The notes: generated by a model from the letters alone, not told the origin. A stretch of 64,000 nucleotides of DNA from Candidatus Altimarinota bacterium (GCA_029233985.1 JARGOK010000001.1:310174-374173); one strand, 5' to 3'. Numbered from the stretch's first letter, positions 1 through 9,360 are shown. Made by a program: numbers and translations.

Positions 1-899
1 GAAAGAAGAATGGCATGAAAACGCATTCCAATAAGGATACCTGAGGATTGAAGAGTGGTGAGAATGTCGTTTATTTTTGTGAGAATTGGAACATTAAGTC
101 CGAGCTCTTGATACACTTCACGATCATCGTCACCGACTGTTTGGAATGCGAGGGCTTTGACCTGGTACCCTTCGGATTGTTTTTTTGTGATGAATTCTCG
201 GAGGATGTGCAGACGAGATGTATCGAGCATCCAGCGGTTGAGAGCGAGAGAGATGGTGGGGATCTTAAAGAGGGCAACTACTGGCTCCATGTCTCCTGAC
301 TGGAGCCTGGAGTTGGGGGTGATGTGATGGGCCCTAGTACGGAAACCTAGAGCGAACTTCTTTATGGAAGATGAAGAGAGTGCCAGGTCTTCAACCAACT
401 TAGATTCTATCCCCATCCTGCTCAACAAGTCCTGAGAAGCTTTGTCACGGACACTAATACTCACAGCTGATTGCAAGAATGGTTTGAAGAGACGCTGACT
501 TCGTTTTGTGCGAAGCTCGAGAGAATTAGAGATGAAGTGGTAAGATTTTTTACTTTTCTTAATCTCGGCCAGTTGAGCCCGCCAGAGGTAGAGAGCCTTG
601 AAGTGTCGGTCGACGAGGATTCCCCCACCACCGACGAAAACCTTGTCGCAGTCCCGGAGGACGTGCTGTGCCGTTTTCACCTCTTGTCGATATTCCGAAT
701 TGAACCAGTACTTCAACAGCGACCTGAATCCTCCAGGGAAGAATTGGTGTGCGTCGATGCTGAACTGTTGCTTCACTTGTTTAGGATACCCGCAAAATAC
801 CACGACCTCATCGTTTTCGTATTGATTGAGGAAGCCTTCGAGGATGAGGTCATCGCCGAGGTTGTGAACACCGTAATTTCCGAAGACTGCGATTTTCAT
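1..899 (-). CDS. Polysaccharide pyruvyl transferase family protein (CsaB-like), 3'-truncated by window edge
   Basis: Translating the minus strand from the ATG at 899 gives 299 codons open to the window edge. The N-terminus carries the family opening GNYGVHNLGDD (residues 7-17), a glycine cluster VFVGGGG (87-93) and a late IGMRFHAI segment. These match the pyruvyl transferase family (PF04230), where CsaB transfers pyruvate from PEP to cell-wall or secondary polysaccharide mannosamine, often to anchor S-layer proteins. The C-terminus lies outside the window. The start is preceded by a C/T-rich run without Shine-Dalgarno, and a TACAAT -10 lies at 935-940. Family assignment is firm; the CsaB role is inferred. 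Confidence 0.82.
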   Translation of the reverse strand, partial: MKIAVFGNYGVHNLGDDLILEGFLNQYENDEVVVFCGYPKQVKQQFSIDAHQFFPGGFRSLLKYWFNSEYRQEVKTAQHVLRDCDKVFVGGGGILVDRHFKALYLWRAQLAEIKKSKKSYHFISNSLELRTKRSQRLFKPFLQSAVSISVRDKASQDLLSRMGIESKLVEDLALSSSSIKKFALGFRTRAHHITPNSRLQSGDMEPVVALFKIPTISLALNRWMLDTSRLHILREFITKKQSEGYQVKALAFQTVGDDDREVYQELGLNVPILTKINDILTTLQSSGILIGMRFHAILL

Positions 900-934
900 A
901 GGATGGGATGGTTGGGATAGGCGGGATTATCGAG

Positions 935-1248
935 ATTGTAGGGACCTAAGAACCTTTACGATTTTAGAATAGGGATTTAGGGTGAGAATGGCAATTTGAA
1001 ACAATATAACTGAAGGAGAGGATTCGTTTCCTCACCGGCCTAATTGCACCCAAATGCGGTATATGTTTTGGTGTACTGAGGATTTTGATTCTCAGCTACG
1101 GAGAGAGACTCGATAAATCGACGTCTCTACGGGTAGTTTTGTAAAAAAAATCTGAGTCTTTCCATTCATCTGTGTCACGAGAGTTCCTGTATAAAAAAAG
1201 GCGAGGAATCAATTCCTCGCCTTTACGTATTGCTTGAATGAGTCTGTA
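935..1248. other. Gene-free stretch with a -10 box and palindromic repeats
   Basis: No gene is visible. The segment holds a minus-strand TACAAT (935-940) for the pyruvyl transferase gene, a degenerate copy of the GAGAATC hairpin repeat near 1077-1096, a copy of the dispersed CGATAAATCGACGTCTCTAC palindrome at 1103-1132, and the rplS terminator. Confidence 0.6.
1193..1224 (-). terminator. rplS Rho-independent terminator
   Basis: GGCGAGGAAT (1200-1209) pairs with ATTCCTCGCC (1212-1221). On the minus strand the stem is followed by seven U residues (A run at 1193-1199). It lies just after the rplS stop. Confidence 0.9.
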
Positions 1249-1890
1249 TTATGCTTCTTCGCTCTTCTCTTCTTCTTTTGGAGTTTCCGCTGGAGCTTCT
1301 TCAGCAGCTGGCTCTTCAACTTTTGCATCTTCAGTTGGTTCAGACTCCTCTGTCTTTTCCTCAGGAGCAGCAGCTTGTTCTGCTGGTGCCTCTTCTGTAG
1401 CAGCTTTCTCAGCTTCTGCAGCGGCCTTTGCAGCCTCTTCTTCTGCTTTCTTTGCTTCAGCTTCTGCAACCTTTGCTGCTTCAGCTTCAGCTTTTTCAGC
1501 TTCGACTTGTGCCACTGACTTTGGTTCGAAAACTTGATCTGTTAGCTGTGTTGTTTTTAATCGAGCAGACTTACCACTTCTTTCACGCATGTAGTATAGC
1601 TTGCTTCGTCGCACCTTCGCCTGCTTGGTTATTTCGATCTTCGCAAGAAGAGGTGAATGGATTGGATAGACTCGTTCAACTCCGATTCCATCAACTACTT
1701 TTCGTACTGTGATGGTTCCATCGACACCTTTTCCATTTCGTACTTGGATAATCAAGCCTTCGAAGACTTGAATCCGTTCTTTATCTCCTTCTTTAATACG
1801 TTGGTGAACACGAACAGTCTGACCAACTTTAAATTCTGGGAGGTTTATACTGAGACTTGAGTTACTAATCTGTAGGAGAGCTTGATCCAT
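1249..1890 (-). CDS. rplS: 50S ribosomal protein L19 with long acidic tail
   Basis: Residues 1-115 form a complete L19 (KVGQTVRVHQRIKEGDKER, FEGLIIQVRNG, GVERVYPIHSPL, KVRRSKLYYMRERSGKSARL), the protein at the 30S-50S interface. The remaining ~100 residues are a low-complexity Ala/Glu/Lys extension absent from ordinary L19 (about 115 aa), predicted charged and disordered or helical. I start at ATG 1890; a GTG two codons earlier (1896) is open but ATG is preferred. No Shine-Dalgarno; the leader is T/C rich. A strong terminator follows, so it is probably monocistronic. Confidence 0.95.
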   Translation of the reverse strand: MDQALLQISNSSLSINLPEFKVGQTVRVHQRIKEGDKERIQVFEGLIIQVRNGKGVDGTITVRKVVDGIGVERVYPIHSPLLAKIEITKQAKVRRSKLYYMRERSGKSARLKTTQLTDQVFEPKSVAQVEAEKAEAEAAKVAEAEAKKAEEEAAKAAAEAEKAATEEAPAEQAAAPEEKTEESEPTEDAKVEEPAAEEAPAETPKEEEKSEEA

Positions 1891-1941
1891 AGACACGAAA
1901 AAAAGGGATTGATGGAAGATATTGAGGCTGAAATGGTGTAT

Positions 1942-2523
1942 TTACGAGCCTAGATGCTTTTCTAGCTGACCTTTCAGCTTATTGAGCCCTAAGATATTAT
2001 CAGGGTCTTTTAGCATGTCAATGATAAATTTGTCGTTGAGCTTTAGCCTGTAAAGGAAATCGTCTTTTGAGAGAATCCCGTATTTGACGTCTTTATACTC
2101 TTTCAGTTCTTCTTTTATAAAATCTGTGAGATCTTCTTTCTTTAAATCACCGATAATAAGCAGATCAAGAGATTTATCCTTTTTTTGCATAAAGCATCCA
2201 GAAAACAGTACGAGTGAAAGATCACCCAGCTTTTGCATTTTCTTGATCAGTTCTTTCTTTGGATCAGTACACTTGCTGATCATAGATCGAAGATCTTCTA
2301 AGATAAGAAAGTCCTCATTTACGAAATAATACTTTTTTCTGTTTTTTGATCGAGACTTCAAAAGTCCGATCTTTTTTAAGTTATTCAGCTCACGTCGGAT
2401 TGAATTAATCTGTTCGTTAAGCTTCCGAGTCAGCTCACGTATGAAAAACTCTTCACCTGGGGAGGACAGAAAAGTGATGAGCAACTTGACGCGTGTATTG
2501 GAACTGAAGAGAGCTTTTAACAT
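1942..2523 (-). CDS. Winged-helix regulator with degenerate nucleotidyltransferase-like domain
   Basis: The 193-aa protein starts with an ArsR/MarR-type winged helix (residues ~1-70: SNTRVKLLITFLSSPGEEFF, then a recognition region around RRELNNLKKIGLL). The rest (LVLFSGCFMQKKDKSLDLLIIGDL) resembles the MNT-type nucleotidyltransferase fold in which GS...D.D carries catalysis; here GC replaces GS and only a DLLII segment remains, so activity is doubtful. Such HTH-NTase fusions are common in Patescibacteria and archaea. A TTGACA (2587-2592) with a weak -10 (2564-2569) lies upstream. The target is unknown. Confidence 0.7.
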   Translation of the reverse strand: MLKALFSSNTRVKLLITFLSSPGEEFFIRELTRKLNEQINSIRRELNNLKKIGLLKSRSKNRKKYYFVNEDFLILEDLRSMISKCTDPKKELIKKMQKLGDLSLVLFSGCFMQKKDKSLDLLIIGDLKKEDLTDFIKEELKEYKDVKYGILSKDDFLYRLKLNDKFIIDMLKDPDNILGLNKLKGQLEKHLGS

Positions 2524-2683
2524 AAGTCATTTATTCACGTATACACAATTTATACATGACCAGATTTATTATTCAAGAAGAAAATTTGTCAAATTGTCAA
2601 GAATGGCTTTTTCAAGGCTTTGAATGTTGCATATTTGGATATTTTAATACTCCAAAATCAGCCCATAATTTTGTTCACTTTTT

Positions 2684-3664
2684 TTATTCATGTAGTGAAT
2701 ACAGGAATTGATCTATCTTGATCTGAAAGGGTGCTGTTTTGTCATTACTAAATGGAATTTTTCCGGTCTTGATCTGCAGATCTATTTCAGCCAGCTGGCG
2801 ATAAGCTTTCTTGAGCACGGCCAAACTCAATCCTCTGGCCTGGTTCGTCAACATACTGACCTGAAAAGGCGCAAGCTTGATACGTTTTTGAATGACTGCA
2901 GGTGGCGATCCTGAGTCAAGAAGAGACTTAACCTGAAGAAGAAGCCTGAACTGTCGAACGATCATAAAGAAGATCAGCGGCAGTGCTTCACCGCTTCTCA
3001 CCAGTTGGTCGAAGGCTTTGAGAAGATACTGAGGTGACTCGCTACCGATCTTGTCGAGAGCTTGGAAGATTTTTGCTTCTGGAGTCATATCGACCAACCT
3101 CTTTACATGTTCTTGAGTAATATGTGGCGCGTCGAGGAGCGAGAGCTTGTCGAGTTCGCCTGCAATGCGTCCATTGTTGTCCGCGCAGGAGTACATCAAA
3201 AGATCAGCTGCTTGAGAGTCGATAGTTTTCCCTAACTGCTGAGCTCTCTGAAGAATCCAGCTACGTAGCTGCACACCTTTGAGAACAGGAAACTCCTGAA
3301 TAGTCGCTGATTTTTTGAGGAACTTGTAAAACCGCCCCCTCTTATCTGGCTTCGCTGAGACGAAGATCACAAAAGAGCTCTCAGGAAGTGATTTTTCTAG
3401 AGAGCTCTGAAGATGATCGAGATCGAGCTTCGCTTTTTTTTCTGCTGACTGAGGAAGATCCCTGATAATAATCATTCTCTTTTCTGCGAGGAAAGGCTGG
3501 CTTTCGATCCCATTGATAATAGTGGGTACTTGGTTTTGTTTCACATCAACAAATTGCTCAATATTCGTCTCAGAATGTTTCTTTTCGAACTCTTTCTTCC
3601 AAAAACTGAGCTTCTCATTGAGAGCCTGAAAGTTTTCACCGGTGAAAAGGTAGAGATTGGACAT
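2684..3664 (-). CDS. holA: DNA polymerase III subunit delta
   Basis: The 326-aa protein fits HolA in length and layout: an N-terminal AAA-like fold beginning LYLFTGENFQALNEKL, a collar-like mid region (GRIAGELDKLSLL) and a C-terminal helical bundle (LPLIFFMIVRQFRLLLQVKSL) typical of the delta clamp-loader wrench that opens the beta clamp. Delta lacks a Walker A, as here. The start ATG follows a C/T-rich leader (CAATCCTTCTTCT) with no Shine-Dalgarno. It stands alone between the regulator gene and tRNA-Ser. Confidence 0.9.
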   Translation of the reverse strand: MSNLYLFTGENFQALNEKLSFWKKEFEKKHSETNIEQFVDVKQNQVPTIINGIESQPFLAEKRMIIIRDLPQSAEKKAKLDLDHLQSSLEKSLPESSFVIFVSAKPDKRGRFYKFLKKSATIQEFPVLKGVQLRSWILQRAQQLGKTIDSQAADLLMYSCADNNGRIAGELDKLSLLDAPHITQEHVKRLVDMTPEAKIFQALDKIGSESPQYLLKAFDQLVRSGEALPLIFFMIVRQFRLLLQVKSLLDSGSPPAVIQKRIKLAPFQVSMLTNQARGLSLAVLKKAYRQLAEIDLQIKTGKIPFSNDKTAPFQIKIDQFLYSLHE

Positions 3665-3862
3665 AGAAGAAGGATTGAGTAGATTTGGAGGATTGCCAGA
3701 ATGGAAGAAGAGAATGACTTGAGCCTATAGGAACACTTTGGGGACCTTTAAAACACAACAAATGAACGATAGCATATTTTGTTTTTGGCATCTCGACCGA
3801 AGTGAAGTGAGAACGGAATGACAAGGTTAGTCCGGGATCTTTGGAAAAATTTTGATTTGTGC

Positions 3863-3891
3863 TAGACATCAAAATGAACTGTTCCTATACT
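3863..3891 (+). promoter_or_regulatory. tRNA-Ser promoter
   Basis: TAGACA (3863-3868), a 17-bp spacer and TATACT (3886-3891) place the start of transcription near 3898, 34 bases before the mature tRNA. Confidence 0.6.
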
Positions 3892-3931
3892 CTATCTGCT
3901 TTTCTTCGGAAAGGTCAGCCAATATAACCAT

Positions 3932-4023
3932 GGAAGGGTACTCAAGTGGCTGAAGAGGCGGCTTTGCTAAAGCTGTAGGGGGATTATATCCCCGCGAGGG
4001 TTCGAATCCCTCTCCTTCCGCCA
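3932..4023 (+). tRNA. tRNA-Ser(GCT)
   Basis: Acceptor GGAAGGG (3932-3938) pairs with TCCTTCC (4013-4019), followed by discriminator G and an encoded CCA (4021-4023). The anticodon loop TTGCTAA places GCT at 3966-3968, reading AGC/AGU. A long variable arm (GGGGGATTATATCCCC) is diagnostic of class II tRNA-Ser. Confidence 0.96.
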
Positions 4024-4166
4024 TTTCTATCGATTTACAAGACTTCTTTTCATGAGACTTTCTTCTCCTTGTCTTTAGATGACACCCCACCCCTTGTCAT
4101 ATCTCTCTCCCATTGAAAAATACGCATTTTCTTCCTTATATTGGTGGGCTTTCATTGCTATAGTAA

Positions 4167-6755
4167 GTGCAGTTTATTATCTTCTCTCAAAATTTGAGCG
4201 TTTTCCTTGAATGGCTATCGAACTCCCCTCTTATTGCAAGCTTTCTTGCGATGATTTTATTAGCTCTTGGGCTGTTTGTTTCCTCATACCTCATAGAATG
4301 GTGGTACAACAAAAAAAGAAGCCTTGAGATGATTTTTCTAAAAGTAATGGTTCCGAAACTCGAAGGAAAAGAAGATAAAGATATAGAAGGTGAACAATTC
4401 GGAAGCTCTAAAGACTTTACAAAACAAATTGGTGTAATGACCCAGTGTCTTGAATCTCTTCATTCACTCGCCTCATCCCGTTACTGGTATCGTTATATTG
4501 CTGGACAGGATTTCTTTTCTCTAGAAACTGTTTCTAAAAATGGTCAGATCTTTTTCTATGTTGTGATCCCATTTAAGCTCAAGAGTTTATTTCAGAAAAC
4601 ACTTACTTCATTTTATCCGAATGCACTTGTAGAAGAAGATGCGGAATACAATATTTTTCGAGCAGGAAATAAAGCTTCTGCAAAGCTGATGAAACTGTCT
4701 TCGACCTATGCCCTCCCAATCAAGACCTACCAGCACACGAATACTGAGCCCATGAACTCGATCCTGAATGCGATGTCAAAGCTCAAACCAGAAGAGACGG
4801 CCGCTATGCAATTGGTGATTCGTCCAGAAGAAGGTGGTTGGCAAGAAAAATGCAAAGCTGTTTCTGAAGAGATGTATGACAACAAACAAGGGGGTGGATT
4901 CATGAGCTACATCAATCCTCTAAGCTGGATCAAAACTTTTGTGAAGATCTTTGCTGTGGGAACAGATGACAAATTGAATGACCCATCATCTCAGCCAAGC
5001 AGTCGAACAGCTCCTCATATTGAAGAAGCTGTAAAGGCTATTGGAGAGAAAGCATCTCATAACGGATGGCGCACAGTGATTCGATTAGTTGCGACTGCAC
5101 CGACGAAAGCGAAAGCTGATGATATCGTAGGAGTGATCGGTGGAGCTTTTGGACAATTCACTGGTCCCGCAATCAATTCTTTCACTTTTATTAATTATTT
5201 TTCTGAGCGTCTGGCTCTCCTGAACTTTATTTCTCGCTCACTGTGGAGGAATTGGACTTCTCGTTTGGGATTTAATCCGATGATCCTTAGTTCTGAGGAA
5301 ATTTCATCGATATGGCACGTCCCATCTGCTACTTACAACAATGTCCCGAGTGTCGCATGGCAACGATTTAAAATCGCGGCACCACCAGATAATATGTCAC
5401 CCACAGGAGACATTTTACTCGGGTACAATATGTTCCGAGGAGAACGGACTGATATCCATATGCAACTAGAAGATCGCTTCCGTCATCTGTATCTCATCGG
5501 GCAAACGGGTACTGGTAAATCCGTTTTCTTGGACTCTTTGATCAAACAAGACATTCGAAATGGAAAGGGTATCTGCGTGGTGGATCCTCATGGAGATCTT
5601 GTAGAAGATGCGTTGGGCTGGATCCCTCGTGAACGAGCTGATGATGTTATTGTCTTTGATCCAGCTGATACAGAGCGCCCTATCGGAGTAAATATGCTGG
5701 AAGCGGACACTCCTGAAGAACGAGATTTCATAGCTTTGGAGGCGATGAATATGATGATTGGAATGTTTGGAAACGAGATCTTTGGTCCACGTATTCAGGA
5801 TTACTTTCGAAATGGTTGTCTAACGCTCATGGAAGACCCACAAGGTGGAGCTCTCACAGACATAGTGCGACTCTTTACAGATGAGCCGTGGCAGCAGGAG
5901 AAGGTAAAGCATGTCAAAAACCCGATTGTGAAGAGCTTTTGGGTCAATCAGATGGCGAATACAGGTGAGCGAGAAAAGAAAGAAATGATCCCCTACTTCT
6001 CGGCGAAATTCGGATGTTTTATTACGAACAGCCTAATGAGAAATATCATAGGTCAAACCAAGTCGGCTTTTAGTTTTGATGAAGCGATGGACAATAACAA
6101 AATCCTTTTGGTGAAGCTCGCGAAAGGGCTCGTCGGAGATATCAATGCGAACCTGCTGGGGATGATTTTTGTGAACAAAATCCAAGTCGCGGCAATGAAA
6201 CGACAGATGATCGCTGATAAATCAAAGCGAACGCCATTCTTTCTCTATGTGGATGAGTTTCAAAACTTTATTACCGATAGTTTTGAATCCATTCTCTCGG
6301 AAGCACGGAAGTACAAACTGGGCCTCGTCATTGCGCATCAGTATATCGACCAGCTAATAAAAGACGGGAAGGATGAGAAGATCAAGAACGCGGTCTTTGG
6401 AAATGTAGGAACGATGATGAACTTGAAGATTGGAGCGAAGGATGCCGAATATATTGCAAAGGAGATGGGGCCCGTTTTCACCGAAACAGATGTGATCAAT
6501 CTGGAAGGATTCAATGCTTGCTTGAAGCTCAATATGAACAACCAGATCACTCGTCCTTTTAGCCTCAAGACCATTAAATGGTGGGAAGAGACACCAGATG
6601 ATACTCGCAACAAAGATGTTGCTGAGGCTCTCGTACAGCTCTCACGCCTGAAGTATGGTCGCGACAAGGAGTTTGTTAGTCGCGAGATTATTCGTCGAAT
6701 AGGTGCGTCTGTAGCACCCGACAGTGGGCCAAATAGCAATCCTTTGGGGATTTAA
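4167..6755 (+). CDS. TraG/VirD4-like membrane-anchored ATPase (type IV coupling protein family)
   Basis: An 862-aa protein with one N-terminal membrane segment (ASFLAMILLALGLFVSSYL, about residues 25-43), a long periplasmic or linker region and a C-terminal RecA-like motor. Walker A GQTGTGKS is at 445-452 with the following VDPHGDLVEDAL, and Walker B LYVDEFQNF has D696-E697. These place it with the TraG/VirD4/TraM-binding ATPases that move DNA or protein substrates, yet no relaxase, VirB4 or other channel genes are adjacent. In Patescibacteria such orphan ATPases are widespread and may serve DNA uptake or pilus functions (inference). The GTG start is uncertain: an extended -10 (TGCTATAGT, 4156-4164) ends two bases before it, so TTG 4194 may be the true start. 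Confidence 0.85.
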   Translation: MQFIIFSQNLSVFLEWLSNSPLIASFLAMILLALGLFVSSYLIEWWYNKKRSLEMIFLKVMVPKLEGKEDKDIEGEQFGSSKDFTKQIGVMTQCLESLHSLASSRYWYRYIAGQDFFSLETVSKNGQIFFYVVIPFKLKSLFQKTLTSFYPNALVEEDAEYNIFRAGNKASAKLMKLSSTYALPIKTYQHTNTEPMNSILNAMSKLKPEETAAMQLVIRPEEGGWQEKCKAVSEEMYDNKQGGGFMSYINPLSWIKTFVKIFAVGTDDKLNDPSSQPSSRTAPHIEEAVKAIGEKASHNGWRTVIRLVATAPTKAKADDIVGVIGGAFGQFTGPAINSFTFINYFSERLALLNFISRSLWRNWTSRLGFNPMILSSEEISSIWHVPSATYNNVPSVAWQRFKIAAPPDNMSPTGDILLGYNMFRGERTDIHMQLEDRFRHLYLIGQTGTGKSVFLDSLIKQDIRNGKGICVVDPHGDLVEDALGWIPRERADDVIVFDPADTERPIGVNMLEADTPEERDFIALEAMNMMIGMFGNEIFGPRIQDYFRNGCLTLMEDPQGGALTDIVRLFTDEPWQQEKVKHVKNPIVKSFWVNQMANTGEREKKEMIPYFSAKFGCFITNSLMRNIIGQTKSAFSFDEAMDNNKILLVKLAKGLVGDINANLLGMIFVNKIQVAAMKRQMIADKSKRTPFFLYVDEFQNFITDSFESILSEARKYKLGLVIAHQYIDQLIKDGKDEKIKNAVFGNVGTMMNLKIGAKDAEYIAKEMGPVFTETDVINLEGFNACLKLNMNNQITRPFSLKTIKWWEETPDDTRNKDVAEALVQLSRLKYGRDKEFVSREIIRRIGASVAPDSGPNSNPLGI

Positions 6756-6822
6756 ATCATTTAGAACCTGACGAACATCAAACACGTATTCAGCCTCATA
6801 TTTTTGTACTCCCCCTACATAT

Positions 6823-7443
6823 ATGTTTCAACTCAACCGTATTGACCTTGATAGTGCTCAAATGAAAGATGCAAAATATCAAGCTCTGGTCGACATGGCT
6901 CAGAATACATTGCCGAAAGAGCACAAAGCGTTGGCTATCAATATTCGGAAAATCACTCCTTACTTTCGAGCACATCTCTATGACTTGTTGTGGGAGGCGG
7001 AAAAAAGAAAGACTTGCAATGTCAACGCTGTCTTCGATCGGCTTTCTTCCATGGCACCTATGGATGTTTTTTGGGATAATGACCGTCAATTACGATCACT
7101 TTTGACCCTGGTCTATTTAAAAAGAGACATCAATCTCTTAATTGTATTTTGTGAAGTTCTTCTTCAGCTCTTGAAGTTTTACAACGAGGTGGCACTCAAG
7201 TCGAGTAAAACTGCAAACCAAAGAATTATAAAACTACTCGAACAAACCTTTGAGAACAAGCTACCAAACAGCACCTTTGTTCAGATTCAGACTCTTGAAA
7301 AGATTCGTGAGATTTGTCAGATGAAATACACTATGGACGAGTCCTTTAGTATGAAGGGTCAATTTAGCCGGATATCCCGTGAAATAAAAAAAATACTCCC
7401 GACGACCTCTGACAGTGGACGACAGTCTGCAGTACAAATATAG
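6823..7443 (+). CDS. Hypothetical helical protein
   Basis: A 206-aa, largely helical soluble protein with no signal peptide or membrane segment and no motif I recognise. Basic patches (KTCNVNAVFDRL, RISREIKKIL) and a hydrophobic core (LLIVFCEVLLQLLKFY) suggest a folded helical bundle. It follows the TraG-like gene by 67 bases in the same direction and may be its partner, but that rests only on position. The start ATG is preceded by TACTCCCCCTACATAT, matching the local start context. Confidence 0.7.
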   Translation: MFQLNRIDLDSAQMKDAKYQALVDMAQNTLPKEHKALAINIRKITPYFRAHLYDLLWEAEKRKTCNVNAVFDRLSSMAPMDVFWDNDRQLRSLLTLVYLKRDINLLIVFCEVLLQLLKFYNEVALKSSKTANQRIIKLLEQTFENKLPNSTFVQIQTLEKIREICQMKYTMDESFSMKGQFSRISREIKKILPTTSDSGRQSAVQI

Positions 7444-7456
7444 TGCCCTGAATACT

Positions 7457-7489
7457 AAAAAGACGAGGTGTGATCACCCCGCCCTTTTT
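7457..7489. terminator. Bidirectional terminator between convergent genes
   Basis: CGAGGTG (7464-7470) pairs, with one mismatch, with CACCCCG (7475-7481), flanked by AAAAAG and CTTTTT tracts, so it can act for the plus-strand gene ending 7443 and the minus-strand gene ending 7511. Confidence 0.7.
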
Positions 7490-7510
7490 ACTTTGATGGA
7501 ATCTTTTGAT

Positions 7511-7879
7511 TTACTCTGTTTTTTCTTCAGCACTTTCATCAAGAGTTTCTCCCTTAAGAGAACATCCGCTTAATTCTGCTAATTCGCTTAGGCTTTTTCG
7601 TCCTGTAGTTTGTTCACCATTAATTTCCCAAGTTGGGTAGGCTTCGATTCCTGCCTCCTGACACTTGGTTGGGTTTTCATTACATTCAACATAATCAATG
7701 AGATCAAACGATCCTTTGAAGGCTTTCTTTTGAGACAAACAGTGAGGACATGTATTGGCACCATACATTTTAGCTCCACCATCCGTCATACATTGAGCAA
7801 GCTGATCAAAAGAAGCAGCAGTTCGACCACAGGCCGTGAGAGTGAGCAGTGCAAAGGCACAAGCAGCTATTTTTTTCAT
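7511..7879 (-). CDS. Lipoprotein with thioredoxin-like CPHC domain
   Basis: The 122-aa protein opens with a lipoprotein signal (MKKIAACAFALLTLTAC, cleavage before Cys17) followed by a thioredoxin-like domain: KMYGANTCPHC with redox pair CPHC, then YVECNENPTKC, GIEAYPTWEINGE and a final SGC. This is the small thioredoxin-like module usually found fused to or next to VKOR, which feeds disulfide bond formation outside the membrane. No VKOR gene is in this window, so its electron partner is unknown. The C-terminus is acidic. The leader lacks a Shine-Dalgarno. Confidence 0.85.
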   Translation of the reverse strand: MKKIAACAFALLTLTACGRTAASFDQLAQCMTDGGAKMYGANTCPHCLSQKKAFKGSFDLIDYVECNENPTKCQEAGIEAYPTWEINGEQTTGRKSLSELAELSGCSLKGETLDESAEEKTE

Positions 7880-7994
7880 AAGACATGATTAAGAAATTCT
7901 GAGCCAAGCTTATCAAGAGACGTCCATCGCAGCAAGCATTGGTTGCACTTTGAGATAGATTGCCCTACCGTATGCAGGAATAATCTTGTTTTCT

Positions 7995-9062
7995 ATGTTG
8001 GAAAAGCTCAAAACGATCGTGGCTGAATTTGATGCCATCAATCAAGAACTGATGAAACCCGAAACGGCTTCTGACCAGAAAACATACGTAAAGCTAACCA
8101 AACGACGGTCACACCTCGAGAAAATTGTACATCTCGCCAATCAGTATGAAACCTGTCTAACGACTATTACAGATAGTGAAGAAATGTTGCAAGCTGAGTC
8201 TGATGAGGAGCTTTTGGAAATGGCCAAAGAAGAATTGAAGGGTGCCAAAGATCAAAAAGATGTCCTCGAAGAATCGATCAAGATGGAACTCCTCCCCAAA
8301 GACCCTAATGATGAAAAAAATGTCATCGTTGAAGTCCGTGCTGGTGCAGGAGGTGATGAAGCTTCACTCTTTGCATCTGAAATAATGCGAATGTTGATGA
8401 GGTATGCTGAACAAAAAAACTTTCGAGTGGAAATCATGTCAAATAGCGAATCGGATACTGGTGGGATCAAAGATGCCTCGTTTCGAATCGAAGGTGATGG
8501 TGCTTATTCGATCTTTAAGTATGAATCAGGAACCCATCGTGTTCAACGGATCCCCGTGACTGAAAGCCAAGGACGTGTGCATACTAGTGCTATTACGGTA
8601 GCCGTACTGCCAGAAGCTGAAGAAGTAGATCTTGAAATCCGTTCTGAGGACCTCAGAATAGATGCTTTTCGAGCCAGTGGAAACGGAGGACAAAGTGTGA
8701 ATACTACAGACAGTGCTGTACGAATTACTCATATTCCGACAAATACTGTTGTGACCTGTCAAGATGAGAAATCTCAACTAAAAAACAAGAATAAAGCGAT
8801 GAAAATCCTTCGGTCGCGTCTTTTGGTAGAAGAAGAAGAACGACTGGCAAAAGAACGAGGAGAAGATCGGTTATCTCAGATCGGTTCAGGAGACAGAAGT
8901 GAAAAAATTCGAACCTATAATTTTCCACAAGACCGGGTGACAGATCATCGGATAAAGAAGAGCTGGTCGAATTTGCCTTCTATCATGGCCGGTGGGATCG
9001 ACGATATTATGGAGTCGCTGATGATTGAAGATCAAGCGAAGAAATTGGCACGGGCGACTTAG
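7995..9062 (+). CDS. prfA: Peptide chain release factor 1
   Basis: The 355-aa protein is RF1: the stop-codon reading segment has [15 protein letters not shown] with the RF1-type PxT (PVT) rather than RF2's SPF, and the catalytic loop [17 protein letters not shown] carries GGQ at about residue 230. RF1 recognises UAA/UAG. I use ATG 7995; the TTG at 7986 is open but the family N-terminus begins MLEKL. A TAATCT -10 ending about eight bases upstream implies a very short or absent leader. No PrmC gene is adjacent. Confidence 0.95.
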   Translation: MLEKLKTIVAEFDAINQELMKPETASDQKTYVKLTKRRSHLEKIVHLANQYETCLTTITDSEEMLQAESDEELLEMAKEELKGAKDQKDVLEESIKMELLPKDPNDEKNVIVEVRAGAGGDEASLFASEIMRMLMRYAEQKNFRVEIMSNSESDTGGIKDASFRIEGDGAYSIFKYESGTHRVQRIPVTESQGRVHTSAITVAVLPEAEEVDLEIRSEDLRIDAFRASGNGGQSVNTTDSAVRITHIPTNTVVTCQDEKSQLKNKNKAMKILRSRLLVEEEERLAKERGEDRLSQIGSGDRSEKIRTYNFPQDRVTDHRIKKSWSNLPSIMAGGIDDIMESLMIEDQAKKLARAT

Positions 9063-9360
9063 GACAAAGTAGAGAAAGTTCATATCATTTCACATATTGC
9101 AGGATTGGAACATCTATAATGTCGTATAAACCTCCATTTATGGTTTTTTTTAAGTGTTTTGAAAGTACTATGGGAGCTCTTGACGAATGAAACGCCTGGA
9201 ACAATAGTTCTTTGAAATGAGTCTGGCTCAAGAGCTCCAGTCATCTGCGATAAAGTCGAGCCCTCAGAGTCTTCTATATAATCGAAACCTGTTATCCTTA
9301 CTTGAAAAGAGACGCTATAAATAGACGCCACTACGGAGGAATTCATGCTGATATAATGGC
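9063..9360. other. Gene-free stretch between prfA and rpsA with structured elements
   Basis: A weak prfA terminator (AAACC ... GGTTT followed by T8, about 9127-9151) is followed by a perfect 11-bp inverted repeat, GGAGCTCTTGA (9173-9183) and TCAAGAGCTCC (9228-9238), around a 44-base loop. A degenerate copy of the AGACGCNATAAAT palindrome lies at 9309-9335. No open frame of note. Confidence 0.5.

Noticed and set aside
471..920. 149-aa plus-strand open frame
   Set aside because: It is antisense to the polysaccharide pyruvyl transferase gene, whose minus-strand frame has clear family motifs.
1234..1537. Ser/Ala- and Phe-rich plus-strand frames
   Set aside because: Antisense of the low-complexity tail of rplS; composition follows from Ala/Glu codons.
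3869..4090. Minus-strand frame containing GEGFEPSRGY
   Set aside because: It is the well-known spurious translation of the antisense strand of tRNA-Ser.
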